From Pavlovales sp. CCMP2436 (taxonomy: Eukaryota > Haptophyta > Pavlovophyceae > Pavlovales): 13,562 nt of DNA. Within the stretch, counting starts at the first letter, position 1. Every line of letters starts with the position of its first letter. The stretch is from NCBI GenBank assembly GCA_026770615.1, contig MU631465.1:197437-210998 (forward strand), written 5' to 3'. Positions 6,935 through 13,562 of this stretch are shown here, in pieces. The notes beneath the pieces were generated by a model. The model saw only the letters and a list, made by a program, of their open reading frames with translations, was not told the DNA's origin and searched no databases. The position numbers and the translations under genes were made by a program.

Positions 6935-9007
6935 TCACTGTCGACCACGCACGACGATGTCCGGCTGGTCGCTGGACGCGCAGCCGGAAGACACAGAGTC
7001 CGATTCGGACGATTCGCGATCGTCGATAGTGGTCCACAACCGCCCCAGCTGCACCTCTGCCCGTGGCTCGCGCGCCCATGGCTCGAGGCTCCGGGCACCG
7101 TCAGGCGCTACCACGACCACGGCCAGGGTATCGGTCCCGGGCCGCGAGTCGGGCAGGGAGCCGGCAGACCCTGGGCCGGAGAGCGAATGATGCGGGAGCT
7201 GTGCGCTGCGCGTGGCGATCAGGGCGAAATTGCGCGGGCTTATGCTCGGCTCGAAGACGGCTCGAAGGTGCGCGCTCCACCGCCCGCTGCTCCTGGCTGC
7301 CGCCCCCGCCTGCACGGCCTCGCGCCCTAGCGGCTGAGCGGCAGGCGCGGGGCCGCGGGCGGACGGCTGCGCGAGAAAGAGCAGCCTGTCGCACGCCAGC
7401 AGGCCCTCGATCACGTGCGCCAGCGCCAGCTGCAGCGCGTGGAAGGCGACCGCACGCGCCCACCGAGCCGTCAGCGCGTCCGCGCGTTCGATCGCCGCGG
7501 TGGCCTCCGCGCTCGACGCCATGAACGCTTCACCGCCCATGATCTCGTGTAGCGCCTTCACAGCCCATGTCTTGAAGTCTGCGGCGTCGCGGCCAAAGCC
7601 CTGCCCGAGCCGCTCCGTGGGCGCAAGGGGGCGCAGCACGCGCACCACCTCCTCGAGCGCTGCTCGCCAAGCGTGCATCTTGAGCAGCGTGCGCGAAGTG
7701 ACGCCCTCCGCGCCAGGCTCGGCGGCGGCACGCAGCCGAGCGGCGTAGCGCTCCGCTTCGTGGCAGGCGAGGCCACGCGCCGCTTTGCCGAGGAAGGCGG
7801 CGCCACCGGCCGCGCGCAATAGGGCGCTCAGCGGGTAGCCGAAAGGGAGCGTCGCCTCGGCTGGCGGCTGGCCAGACGTCGCGCCGACAGGCAGCTCGCC
7901 GACCGCGCCGGCACCGGCGTTCCCACGCGCGTCTGCAGCAGGCTCTGAGACGCAGGACGTGCAGAGGTCCTCTGAGCACCGCTGGTAGCAGCAACCAACA
8001 AGAAGAACTGCGCGAACCTTGAGCGATTGCCGAGCGAGGCGCAGGCAGGCTGGCGCGAGGTCACCGCAGGTATGGAGCCCCACGAGGACATACTCCAACT
8101 CCGCCTCCGACTCCGAGGGCTCCGGAGGTGCTGTCGGGCCCACGTTGCCCCGCCCGTGTGGCTGCGGGCGTGCGCGCGCCCGGCCGTCGGCGAGTGCGCG
8201 CGCCACGGCTGCCTCCAGCGCGGCCGCGTCTGTCGTTCCGCTGATGAGGCATGTGCCCAGCCCGACGGCCCCGCCCGCACCTCCACTCCGCACACCGGCC
8301 GCGGTCGCGCGCGCCCCGTCACTGCGCTCTGCGCGATCGAGCATCTTTTGCGTGGTGTGCGCTCTGGCCCTGCCTGTCTGCACCAGCTCCGCATCAGCGT
8401 CGAGCGCGACGCAGCGTAGCCCATACTTTCTGGAGAGGAGGGTGGAGAGATGGCCTTGGCCCGCGCCCAAATCGACGACCAAGTGCTTCACCCCGAGCGG
8501 CAGGACGAGCTGCGCGATGATAGGCGCCAGGGATGATACCTCGTGCGCTTTCTTGGGACGCACGCCGTAGCGCAGCGCCGGCGGCAGGAGCGCGAGTGGG
8601 CGTGTGCCTGCGCCCTTGGCGCCGCCACGCTCGCCGCCGCCCACACGGATGCGCGCCGCCGTGTCCATCTCCGCGTGCGTGCGCGGCAGGCTTGCTGCAC
8701 GGCAGGCCGCGTTGAAGGCCAGCAGCGAGAGCGGCCAGCATGACGCTCTCGGCGCTCTCGCGAGATCGGCGAGATCGGCGAGCTCGTCCAGAGTGCTCGC
8801 GTCCAGCGCCTCGCGCCAGCTCGAGGGCAGCCGCTCCCACACGCGGTCCGTGTAAAAGTTCGCCGTGCGGACGTCGACGAGCCAGCGGTACGTCTTGAGC
8901 AGCGCGAGCTGCCGTTCGACCAGGACCGCCGCCAGCTCAGGGGTGACGCCTGGGTCTCCCGGAGCGGGCGCTGGCGTGAACATGGGTAGGAGCGGCCTCG
9001 GCCCCAT
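6935..9007 (-). CDS. METTL25/METTL25B (RRNAD1)-family methyltransferase
   Basis: A complete 690-residue, intronless frame. The ATG at 9007 is preceded in frame by TAG only two codons upstream, which fixes the start. Motifs in family order: LVDVRTANFYTDRVWERLPSSW near 43-64, the N-terminal family signature. PKKAHEV (151-157) comes just before the S-adenosylmethionine-binding motif VVDLGAGQGHLS (177-188). GLHTCGDL (310-317), GCCY (338-341), FGYPLS (389-394) and SPRNFALIATR (590-600) follow. This signature set belongs to METTL25/METTL25B, predicted SAM-dependent methyltransferases. Their exact substrate is not something I can state; the older name RRNAD1 (ribosomal RNA adenine dimethylase domain-containing) came from similarity. 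Low-complexity Ala/Gly-rich inserts at about 225-300 and 353-385 and a Ser/Asp-rich tail after residue 600 look lineage-specific. I see no lesion, so the gene is probably functional. Confidence 0.92.
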   Translation of the reverse strand: MGPRPLLPMFTPAPAPGDPGVTPELAAVLVERQLALLKTYRWLVDVRTANFYTDRVWERLPSSWREALDASTLDELADLADLARAPRASCWPLSLLAFNAACRAASLPRTHAEMDTAARIRVGGGERGGAKGAGTRPLALLPPALRYGVRPKKAHEVSSLAPIIAQLVLPLGVKHLVVDLGAGQGHLSTLLSRKYGLRCVALDADAELVQTGRARAHTTQKMLDRAERSDGARATAAGVRSGGAGGAVGLGTCLISGTTDAAALEAAVARALADGRARARPQPHGRGNVGPTAPPEPSESEAELEYVLVGLHTCGDLAPACLRLARQSLKVRAVLLVGCCYQRCSEDLCTSCVSEPAADARGNAGAGAVGELPVGATSGQPPAEATLPFGYPLSALLRAAGGAAFLGKAARGLACHEAERYAARLRAAAEPGAEGVTSRTLLKMHAWRAALEEVVRVLRPLAPTERLGQGFGRDAADFKTWAVKALHEIMGGEAFMASSAEATAAIERADALTARWARAVAFHALQLALAHVIEGLLACDRLLFLAQPSARGPAPAAQPLGREAVQAGAAARSSGRWSAHLRAVFEPSISPRNFALIATRSAQLPHHSLSGPGSAGSLPDSRPGTDTLAVVVVAPDGARSLEPWAREPRAEVQLGRLWTTIDDRESSESDSVSSGCASSDQPDIVVRGRQ

Positions 9008-9107
9008 GTGTGGCTATCACAGTGATGCCCGAGTGAGCTCTTCGGCGGTCGGCGCGGGCGGCGCCATCAAAGGTGACGGTGACAGTGGTTCACAGTACCG
9101 GGCAACT

Positions 9108-9176
9108 CAGGCGGGACACCTCAAGGCGCACAAGCGCACGCACAGCGGCGAGCGGCCGTACGAGTGCGACGAGTAG
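9108..9176 (+). pseudogene. C2H2 zinc-finger fragment
   Basis: The plus strand encodes QAGHLKAHKRTHSGERPYEC, the second half of a classical C2H2 finger. The two zinc-binding His are spaced H-x3-H, followed by the TGE/SGE-R-P-Y linker and the first Cys of the next finger. The frame then hits TAG at 9174-9176, exactly where the second Cys of the next finger would be expected. No preceding Cys pair is visible. It begins about 100 bp upstream of the divergent METTL25-like start. It is most likely a captured scrap of a zinc-finger array, or the end of an exon whose remainder is elsewhere. Confidence 0.7.
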
Positions 9177-9530
9177 CGTGTGTAAATATTTATAAAAACA
9201 GGCACACATATTTGCCGTTTCATAGGCGAATTTAAATAACGTTGCTATAAAAACGTCCGGTCCCGTTCGCGGTCAGTTAAAACTGGGACCAGCTCCGAGC
9301 CCCCGGATACCGTCATCCCCGCTAAGACTGATCAGGCACACGACTGTCGACAACACTCGACTTGCGCGCCGATCAACCTCTGCTGCATCTCGCTCGTCTC
9401 GAAATGCGGCTCGCCTGCGCACGCACCGCACCTACAGCGCATAATACAAGCAGAGAAAGTGAACTTCTGCGCCAGCCCACCTCCCCCTCCCCCTTCCCCC
9501 CCACCCTCTCCTTGCTTGTAAGTTGTTCTA
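9177..9530. other. Intergenic region with AT-rich half and G/C-run tract
   Basis: No supported gene. Positions 9180-9255 are AT-rich with two TATAAAAAC motifs. An inverted GGTCCC/GGGACC pair lies at about 9259-9290. At 9483-9506 the minus strand carries runs of G3, G7, G5 and G5 separated by one or two bases, a canonical G-quadruplex pattern, just beyond the stop codon of the minus-strand ORF ending at 9531. Confidence 0.5.
9187..9194 (-). promoter_or_regulatory. Possible TATA box for the METTL25-like gene
   Basis: TATAAATA on the minus strand, about 180 bp upstream of the ATG at 9007, in the first AT-rich stretch beyond the start. This is motif and position only. A plus-strand TATAAAAAC also occurs twice here (9191-9199 and 9245-9253), so orientation is uncertain. 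Confidence 0.25.
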
Positions 9531-10007
9531 CTAAATTTCTCGTGTCGCCTCGAATTGTTTCATGTTGGCGTCGATGGTGATTACGCATATTTGTCTGCCT
9601 TGCCCGCTGCGCGATGCCGTGAGCAATTCATCGAGGGTCTTATTCTGCCGTACTCTGCCTCCTGTAGTAGTTCGGTGTATCCATGCGGTACTGCCGATCC
9701 GCGGGTGGTGCGGGGTGTATGCGTAACATAGGTCGAGAGTGTCGCCCACTTTGCCGGGGTCTCTGCTTAGTTTCAGCACCGCGATGTCTGTTCCCATGAC
9801 TGTCGCTATGCTGTGGAGCATGTTGTCTGACATCCATGCGGCCTGGTTTGCTGGGAAGTGGGGAAGGCCGTGTTTTGCCTGCGCTGCTTTTGGCCAGAAG
9901 TTGGGTCGCTTACTGTGGTCTAGATCATTCCCCATGGGGTCATCTAGGTCTATAATGCGAATTACTTGGTAATATAATGAAGTAAAATATGAATTAAAGT
10001 TGCACTG
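9531..10007 (-). CDS. Hypothetical protein, probably C-terminal part of a longer gene
   Basis: I do not recognise this with confidence. The ATG at 9935 gives 134 residues, but the coding-like frame extends upstream (VIRIIDLDDPMGNDLDHSK). It stays open to 10007, where an in-frame TGA and AT-rich sequence begin, so an upstream exon or a truncated 5' part is likely. Visible features are AAWMSDNMLHSIATVMG followed by DIAVLKLSRDP and LCYAYTP, then NKTLDELL, and an ending VITIDANMKQFEATREI. The Trp-containing helix, the beta strand and the terminal xxHFEAT-like strand vaguely resemble the C-terminal half of OTU-type cysteine proteases. The expected catalytic His is not where I would want it and the Cys-bearing half is absent, so I do not assign that function. 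The next feature upstream is the decayed transposase, which may have truncated it. Confidence 0.5.
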   Translation of the reverse strand, partial: QCNFNSYFTSLYYQVIRIIDLDDPMGNDLDHSKRPNFWPKAAQAKHGLPHFPANQAAWMSDNMLHSIATVMGTDIAVLKLSRDPGKVGDTLDLCYAYTPHHPRIGSTAWIHRTTTGGRVRQNKTLDELLTASRSGQGRQICVITIDANMKQFEATREI

Positions 10008-10023
10008 TCAATACAATAGTGTT

Positions 10024-10029
10024 TTTATT
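10024..10029 (-). terminator. Possible polyadenylation hexamer for the transposase gene
   Basis: AATAAA on the minus strand, about 37 bases downstream of the natural stop of the transposase (10066-10068), in AT-rich sequence. This is motif and spacing only. Confidence 0.35.
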
Positions 10030-10065
10030 ATTAATTAATGTAAGTCTAAAACGAACCAACTAAGT

Positions 10066-11252
10066 CTAGAGCGGCATCGAGGCGTGATAAACGTAGCCCA
10101 TCTTGTAGTAGGACTCCTGCGCAGCTCACTGCCACCCGAACGCTGCGCGCTTGCTGTCGCTGTAGCCGTGGCAGTTCTGCAGGCTCCAGCGGATCGCGCC
10201 CTCGAGGTCGAGCCATTGCAGGAGGTCGCCATACTTCTTCCAGCAGTTCTTAACGCGTTGAAGCCGGACTCGGAGGGTGAGTCGATCGGTGAGTACGCCG
10301 CTAGAAAGTATAGCATTCCGCCCTTCAACTCGATGAACTCTCGCAGCTGCGTCTCGTGCGTACGGTGGATGCCACAGTTGTCCAGGATCAGGATGAAGTT
10401 GGGCAGCGGCCACGGCTGCATGATGTCGTCCAGCATCGATGTCATCGCCTCCAGGAACGTGTCCGCGTTGAACGCCCCCTCCACGTGGCGCCAGCACGCA
10501 AAGCCGGTGTAGGTGTACAAGGCGAGCACCGAAATCAACGGGTGGAAGAGCTCGATGACATTGACGCGGTGGCCGATGACGCCCCAGCCGCGCCGGCGGT
10601 GCAGCGCACGCCCGTCCATCGCCGTCTCGTCGCCGAACATCAGCTGCCGCCAGTCCATGACGTGAAACCAGATCCACAGCCGGTACGCGTAATGCCAGGC
10701 CTCGTTCCGCTTCTTCGCGATGCGCTGCATGCTCTTGAGTGAGATGCGGTTACGGATCGAGGCGCTGCGCACGTTGTCCGCGCTGTACGGCGCGCCGGTG
10801 CGGAACGCAAGCTCGGCGGCGAACTCCTTGAGGTGAGCCACGTGGTGATTTGCCACGGGACACCCCTGCCGCTGCTCTGCCTTACCGTTGGCCCGGTCCT
10901 CAGCGCCGTCGGCAGCCACAGGTGCGGCGCCCTCTCCGACGATTGCGCTCTCGTTCATTGCCGCGCCCTGCCCGAGCGAGGCGTCGTCGGAAAGCGAGGC
11001 TAGTGCGTCAGCCGCGACGGCGGCGTCCGCGAGCGCCGAGTCCTTCGCGACTAGTGCGCTCAGCGACGGCTGCACGGGCTCGGCGGGCGAAGGCGCGTCT
11101 GCCCCGGTCGCGCGCTCGCCCTTCGCTGTATTCGCAGCCGATACAGACGCATCCAGCCCGGCGACACTTAGCCCGGAGTCCTGCACGACACCCAGCCCAT
11201 CGCCGCTGCGTGTCGAGTCCAGTGAGAAGCGTCGGCTGTTTTTACCATCTTT
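10066..11252 (-). pseudogene. IS630/Tc1-mariner-like DDE transposase, frameshifted
   Basis: The enzyme would cut and rejoin transposon DNA. Numbering from the GTG at 11186: ISLKSMQRIAKKRNE (148-162) is the end of the helix-turn-helix DNA-binding region. FGDETAMDGR carries catalytic Asp 186, LILDNCGIH carries Asp 269, and YSPIDSPSE carries Glu 306, giving a DD36E arrangement in the DDE_3 superfamily. Just after FNAL the frame is lost near 10250, where one T appears missing from a TTT run. A second frame then continues with NCWKKYGDLLQWL and KRAAFGWQ, meets TGA at 10126-10128, and resumes with ESYYKMGYVYHASMPL to TAG at 10066-10068. The upstream approximately 115 residues are Ala/Ser/Asp-rich and unlike a transposase N-terminus. 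They begin with GTG, and the first ATG is at residue 76, so the true start is unclear. No convincing terminal inverted repeats were found. Confidence 0.85.
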
Positions 11253-11265
11253 TCAAAACAAAAAA

Positions 11266-11285
11266 GGTTTGGAAATCACCAAACC
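11266..11285. repeat. Short hairpin, 7-bp stem
   Basis: GGTTTGG and CCAAACC separated by the 6-base loop AAATCA, in the AT-rich junction between the transposase and the copia-like fragment. It could be the relic of a transposon end. No function is shown. Confidence 0.6.
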
Positions 11286-11378
11286 AAGTAAAAGTCCTCC
11301 TTTGGTAGAAGGCCCGTTCTTGTGAGCTTTTCGAGCCCTCGATTTTGCTTGGATCCTAGTTTTTGATCGTGAGTTTAA

Positions 11379-11795
11379 GATTTATTGTATGTGGGCTCGG
11401 TCGAGTGGGGCGGCAAGGGCTACCAGTCCGCCGCTTCGTGCGAGGGCTACGCGGAGTTCAACCTCGGCAAGGGCAAGAACTTGGTCGACATCGAGGCACA
11501 CGCGTGGGGCGTTGCCGACGTCACGACGCGGCTGCTCTCGGTGCAGCGCCTCGTAGCTGACGGGGTCGACGTGCACTTCAGCAAGTCCGGCTCCGACCTC
11601 GATTGCACCAAGGTCGGCGGCGGGCGCATCCCTATCGACGCGAACTCGATGGTACGCGCGCGCATGCGCGCAGGCAGCCTCACAGAGGCACCCGCGCCGG
11701 TGGCGTCGGCAGCGCCAGCGCTCAGTCAGCGCAGGCACAGGCGCGGCGCGGGGCGCGGCAACGGCGCGACGCTCGACACGCGCCAGGGAAACTAA
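11379..11795 (+). pseudogene. Copia-like protease/pre-integrase segment
   Basis: The frame is open from just after a TAA (11376-11378) to TAA at 11793-11795. It has no ATG at its left end. The recognisable part is VADVTTRLLSVQRLVADGVD followed by VHFSKSGSDL and a Gly-rich turn with IPI. This resembles the end of the copia aspartic protease, where '...NLLSV-x-L-x-x-x-G-x-x-V-x-F' leads into the pre-integrase region. The catalytic DSGA motif of the protease is not visible, so the enzyme is incomplete at its N-terminus. The last 45 residues become Ala/Arg-rich and do not look conserved. The same orientation as the integrase downstream supports the reading. An unrelated small protein is possible. 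Confidence 0.5.
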
Positions 11796-11801
11796 GGGGC
11801 C

Positions 11802-11815
11802 CGGCCGCGCGGCCG
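11802..11815. repeat. 14-bp perfect GC palindrome
   Basis: CGGCCGCGCGGCCG, seven bases after the stop codon of the copia-like segment and just before a stronger hairpin. Confidence 0.85.
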
Positions 11816-11825
11816 ACCCTATCGG

Positions 11826-11853
11826 GAGCCCAAGTGTCCTCTCACTTGGGCTC
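11826..11853. repeat. Strong hairpin, 11-bp stem and 6-base loop
   Basis: GAGCCCAAGTG and CACTTGGGCTC flank the loop TCCTCT with no mismatches. It lies 30 bp after the stop codon at 11793-11795. In RNA it would be very stable. It could act in 3'-end formation or be a relic of an element end. No family was recognised. Confidence 0.85.
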
Positions 11854-11902
11854 TGTCTGACATCCTGATTGCCATCCTGACAACTATAGGAACTTGCCAC
11901 CC

Positions 11903-11941
11903 TTCCACAAAGGGGTCCACAGTTCCACAAAGGGTCCACAG
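11903..11941. repeat. Two-copy tandem repeat, 19-20 bp unit
   Basis: TTCCACAAAGGGGTCCACAG (11903-11922) is followed directly by the same sequence lacking one G (11923-11941). Confidence 0.9.
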
Positions 11942-12215
11942 AAAAGGCGGTTACGCTTTCCCGCTCTATTCCTTAATTAAGCTCACTGAGCCAACTCGAT
12001 GTAGCTCTCTCTCTCTAGCTGCCTTCGACGCTTCACCGCGTCTCGGACTCCAATCCTCTCTTAGCTCGTGCTTGCGTTCAACACCGCTAGCCTCTCGATA
12101 GACCCAGCTCAGGGGCGGGAGGCGCCCCTCGGCAAGCTGGCTCCGGCTGTGGGCGCGGCGCACGGGCACCACAGACGCAAGACTTTTGCAGCGCACGCTC
12201 GCTGCAGTCGACGGG

Positions 12216-13562
12216 ATGGAATCGTCGACACCCGAAGCCGCTGACCTGTCCATTTTCGGCGGAGCTCGGATGCGCCGGTCGACGCGGAGTCGGCCACTGC
12301 GCGCAGCGCGAGCTCCGGGAGAGATCACGTACCTCGACGCCTTTCAAGTCTCCAAGCACGATCTGCCGGTTGGGTTGAACGGCGAGGGGCAGGGCATCAA
12401 GTACGCGGTCATCTTCGTGGACGGGTACTCCAAGTTCAAGAGGATCTACTTCTGCAAGTCACAGGCTGACATCCCCAAGTTACACAAGTTCTGGATCAGC
12501 GAGCTGGGCCTCGCAGCGCACGTCGGCGGGCACTTCCTGCTCGGGCGGGGATGGCGTCGCTACGTGCACACCGATGGCGGGAAGCCGATGAACAGCGAAG
12601 CGTTTGCCAAGGTGCTGCTCGAGTTCGGGCTCGCCGCGAACGTTATCTCCTGCCCACACCACCCCTCCTCCAACGGCGTCGCCGAGCGGAGCTTCGAGAC
12701 GCTCGCGGCGGACGTGCGGGCGGCGCTCGAGTCCACGGGAATCGCCAAGCGCCTCTGGCACTGGGCCGCGCGCAACTCAGTTGCGCGCAGAAACCTGCTG
12801 GCGGTGCAAGCGGTCGAGGACAAGGAGACGGGCGTCACCCGTTACGTAACGCCCTACGAGCTCTTTTTCAACCGCAGGCCTGACCTCACCCACCTGGTCT
12901 CGTGGGGAAGCCCGTGCCGCGTGCTCGCACTCGGGCCGACACTAAGAGCAAAGAGCAAGCTCTCTATGCCATCGCTCAAGGGCAGAGTCATAGGGCACGG
13001 CTACGACGGCGTGCAGATCGACAAGGCCTGGCAGTACATCCTCGGTCACACAGTGCTCCTGGAGGACGGGCGCGTCACATACTCACAGCATGTGCAGATC
13101 GACGAGCGCCCCGCGATCGAGGGGGGGAGTGTGCCGTCCTTTGACAAATTCGGCAGCGAGGCGACCGCGGAGTATTTCGACGCAGAAGTCGAAAACACGA
13201 TCGCCGCCGCCAACGTCGAGCACGAACACTTCGGGCCGCGCGGCGTCGACGAGTCGTCGGGCAATTTTACGGCCTCAAACGATGAGTCGTCGGGCGATTT
13301 TATCGAGTCAGCCCCAAAGCCAACGCTCCCGCTCGCTCACAACCCGATGCGAAAGGACCGGGCCTCGCGGAGCGGCGCGGCTGCGCGAAGCAGCACGCCC
13401 GCGGCGGCACCCGCAGCGCGCAGCGCACGCGGAAGCGCACGCGCGCCCCCGGCGGCTGCGCGGAGCAGCACGCCCGTGGCGGCACCCAAGGCGCACGACG
13501 CACACGCGTCCCCAGCGGCTGCGCGGAGCAGCACGCCCGCGGCGGCACCCGCGCGCGACGCG
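12216..13562 (+). CDS. Ty1/copia integrase, 3' end beyond the window
   Basis: The frame is open from 12102 and its first ATG is at 12216; it reaches the window edge without a stop. Numbering from that ATG, the catalytic triad is Asp 41 (EITYLDAF), Asp 120 (YVHTDGG) and Glu 157 (NGVAERSFE). There are 36 residues between the second Asp and the Glu, close to the classical DD35E. AVIFVDGYSKFKR, PYELFFNRRPDLTHLVSWG and a C-terminal SH3-like stretch around 249-297 (GRVIGHGYDG, then GHTVLLEDGRVTYSQHVQID) are the usual copia order. The protein would insert the element cDNA into the chromosome. After about residue 340 the chain becomes an Ala/Ser/Pro linker with a repeated motif, which normally separates integrase from RT. 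The first 30 residues are Arg-rich and lack the HHCC zinc site, so the N-terminus is truncated or replaced. No lesion is seen within the integrase core. Confidence 0.85.
   Translation, partial: MESSTPEAADLSIFGGARMRRSTRSRPLRAARAPGEITYLDAFQVSKHDLPVGLNGEGQGIKYAVIFVDGYSKFKRIYFCKSQADIPKLHKFWISELGLAAHVGGHFLLGRGWRRYVHTDGGKPMNSEAFAKVLLEFGLAANVISCPHHPSSNGVAERSFETLAADVRAALESTGIAKRLWHWAARNSVARRNLLAVQAVEDKETGVTRYVTPYELFFNRRPDLTHLVSWGSPCRVLALGPTLRAKSKLSMPSLKGRVIGHGYDGVQIDKAWQYILGHTVLLEDGRVTYSQHVQIDERPAIEGGSVPSFDKFGSEATAEYFDAEVENTIAAANVEHEHFGPRGVDESSGNFTASNDESSGDFIESAPKPTLPLAHNPMRKDRASRSGAAARSSTPAAAPAARSARGSARAPPAAARSSTPVAAPKAHDAHASPAAARSSTPAAAPARDA
13379..13551 (+). repeat. Ala/Ser/Pro coding repeat in the integrase-RT linker
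   Basis: Three near-identical copies of about 35 bp, starting at 13379, 13454 and 13517, encode AARSSTPxAAP. Offsets of 75 and 63 bp are whole codons, so the frame is preserved. It reads as a flexible linker that grew by duplication. Confidence 0.85.

Larger units (their letters stand above)
11796..12215. other. Non-coding gap between the two copia-like blocks
   Basis: No gene supported, except that the integrase frame is already open from 12102. The gap contains the GC palindrome, the hairpin, a tandem repeat at 11903-11941 (units of 20 and 19 bp beginning TTCCACAAAGGG) and a CT dinucleotide run near 12006-12017. A complete copia polyprotein should have the zinc-binding (HHCC) part of integrase here. 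I do not see it in any plus-strand frame, so this block has probably been replaced or deleted. Confidence 0.55.
11379..13562 (+). mobile_element. Ty1/copia-type LTR retrotransposon fragment, runs off the right edge
   Basis: Two plus-strand coding blocks lie in the order expected of a copia polyprotein: a protease-end/pre-integrase-like block (11379-11795) and integrase (12216-13562). About 420 bp of non-coding sequence with strong hairpins separates them. RT and RNase H should follow to the right, outside the window, which distinguishes copia order from gypsy order. No LTR was identified. The left end is the approximate start of homology, not a mapped boundary. Confidence 0.7.

Noticed and set aside
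7063..7524. Open frame on the plus strand opposite the METTL25-like gene, and similar frames at 8019-8570 and 7530-7994
   Set aside because: Shadow frames of GC-rich codons. They are Arg/Ala/Pro-rich with no motif, while the 690-residue minus frame has a full family signature.
9240..9300. GGTCCC/GGGACC pair after TATAAAAAC as a possible small RNA or tRNA gene
   Set aside because: No cloverleaf, no internal A/B box and no anticodon arm could be built.
9962..11291. Nine-base inverted match TTACTTGGT (9962-9970) and ACCAAGTAA (11283-11291) flanking the transposase, as possible terminal inverted repeats
   Set aside because: Too short to be convincing, and the left copy falls inside the coding-like extension of the neighbouring ORF.
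11382..11939. Minus-strand 185-codon frame across the copia-like segment
   Set aside because: Shadow frame; it reads through the hairpin and palindrome region and has no domain, while the plus strand has copia-like sequence in order with the integrase.
1..13562. CRISPR arrays, rRNA or tRNA genes, bacterial operons with Shine-Dalgarno sites
   Set aside because: None visible. The gene content and spacing are eukaryotic, and the repeats present are two- or three-copy tandems or inverted repeats.

Overview
This window looks like accessory DNA from a GC-rich eukaryote, probably a microalga or other protist. The evidence is one intact intronless gene of the METTL25/METTL25B methyltransferase family, eukaryotic transposable elements of three classes, a C2H2 zinc-finger scrap, AT-rich spacers between GC-rich coding blocks, and no bacterial operon structure. 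The species cannot be named from the sequence.

Layout. Positions 1-680 are spacer. Positions 681-4963 on the minus strand hold one decayed non-LTR retrotransposon-like open reading frame: an unrecognised N-terminal domain, a proline-rich linker, a reverse transcriptase (RT) core with its catalytic aspartates, and a C-terminal region with a PD-(D/E)XK-like nuclease signature. It is broken by three in-frame stops and about four frame changes, but the fragments are collinear. Positions 4964-5977 are non-coding and contain a small inverted-repeat (MITE-like) structure. Positions 5978-6456 hold a minus-strand coding-like ORF of unknown function with a probable frameshift. Positions 6499-6579 are a perfect 81-bp palindrome. 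An AT-rich spacer follows to 6934.

Positions 6935-9007 on the minus strand are the complete METTL25-like gene, the only clearly intact cellular gene here. A plus-strand fragment of a C2H2 zinc finger lies within about 170 bp of its start. Positions 9531-10007 on the minus strand are a well-formed but unrecognised reading frame, probably the 3' part of a longer gene. Positions 10066-11252 on the minus strand are an IS630/Tc1-like DDE transposase with one single-base frame change and one in-frame TGA. From 11379 to the right edge on the plus strand is a Ty1/copia-type retrotransposon fragment: a protease/pre-integrase-like piece, about 420 bp of non-coding sequence rich in hairpins, and an integrase with intact DDE residues that runs off the window.

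The genes do not form a pathway. The window is best read as a transposon-rich island around one housekeeping-type methyltransferase gene. The most novel-looking items are the RT plus PD-(D/E)XK retroelement, the 81-bp palindrome and the orphan ORF at 9531. I found no convincing new multi-gene system.
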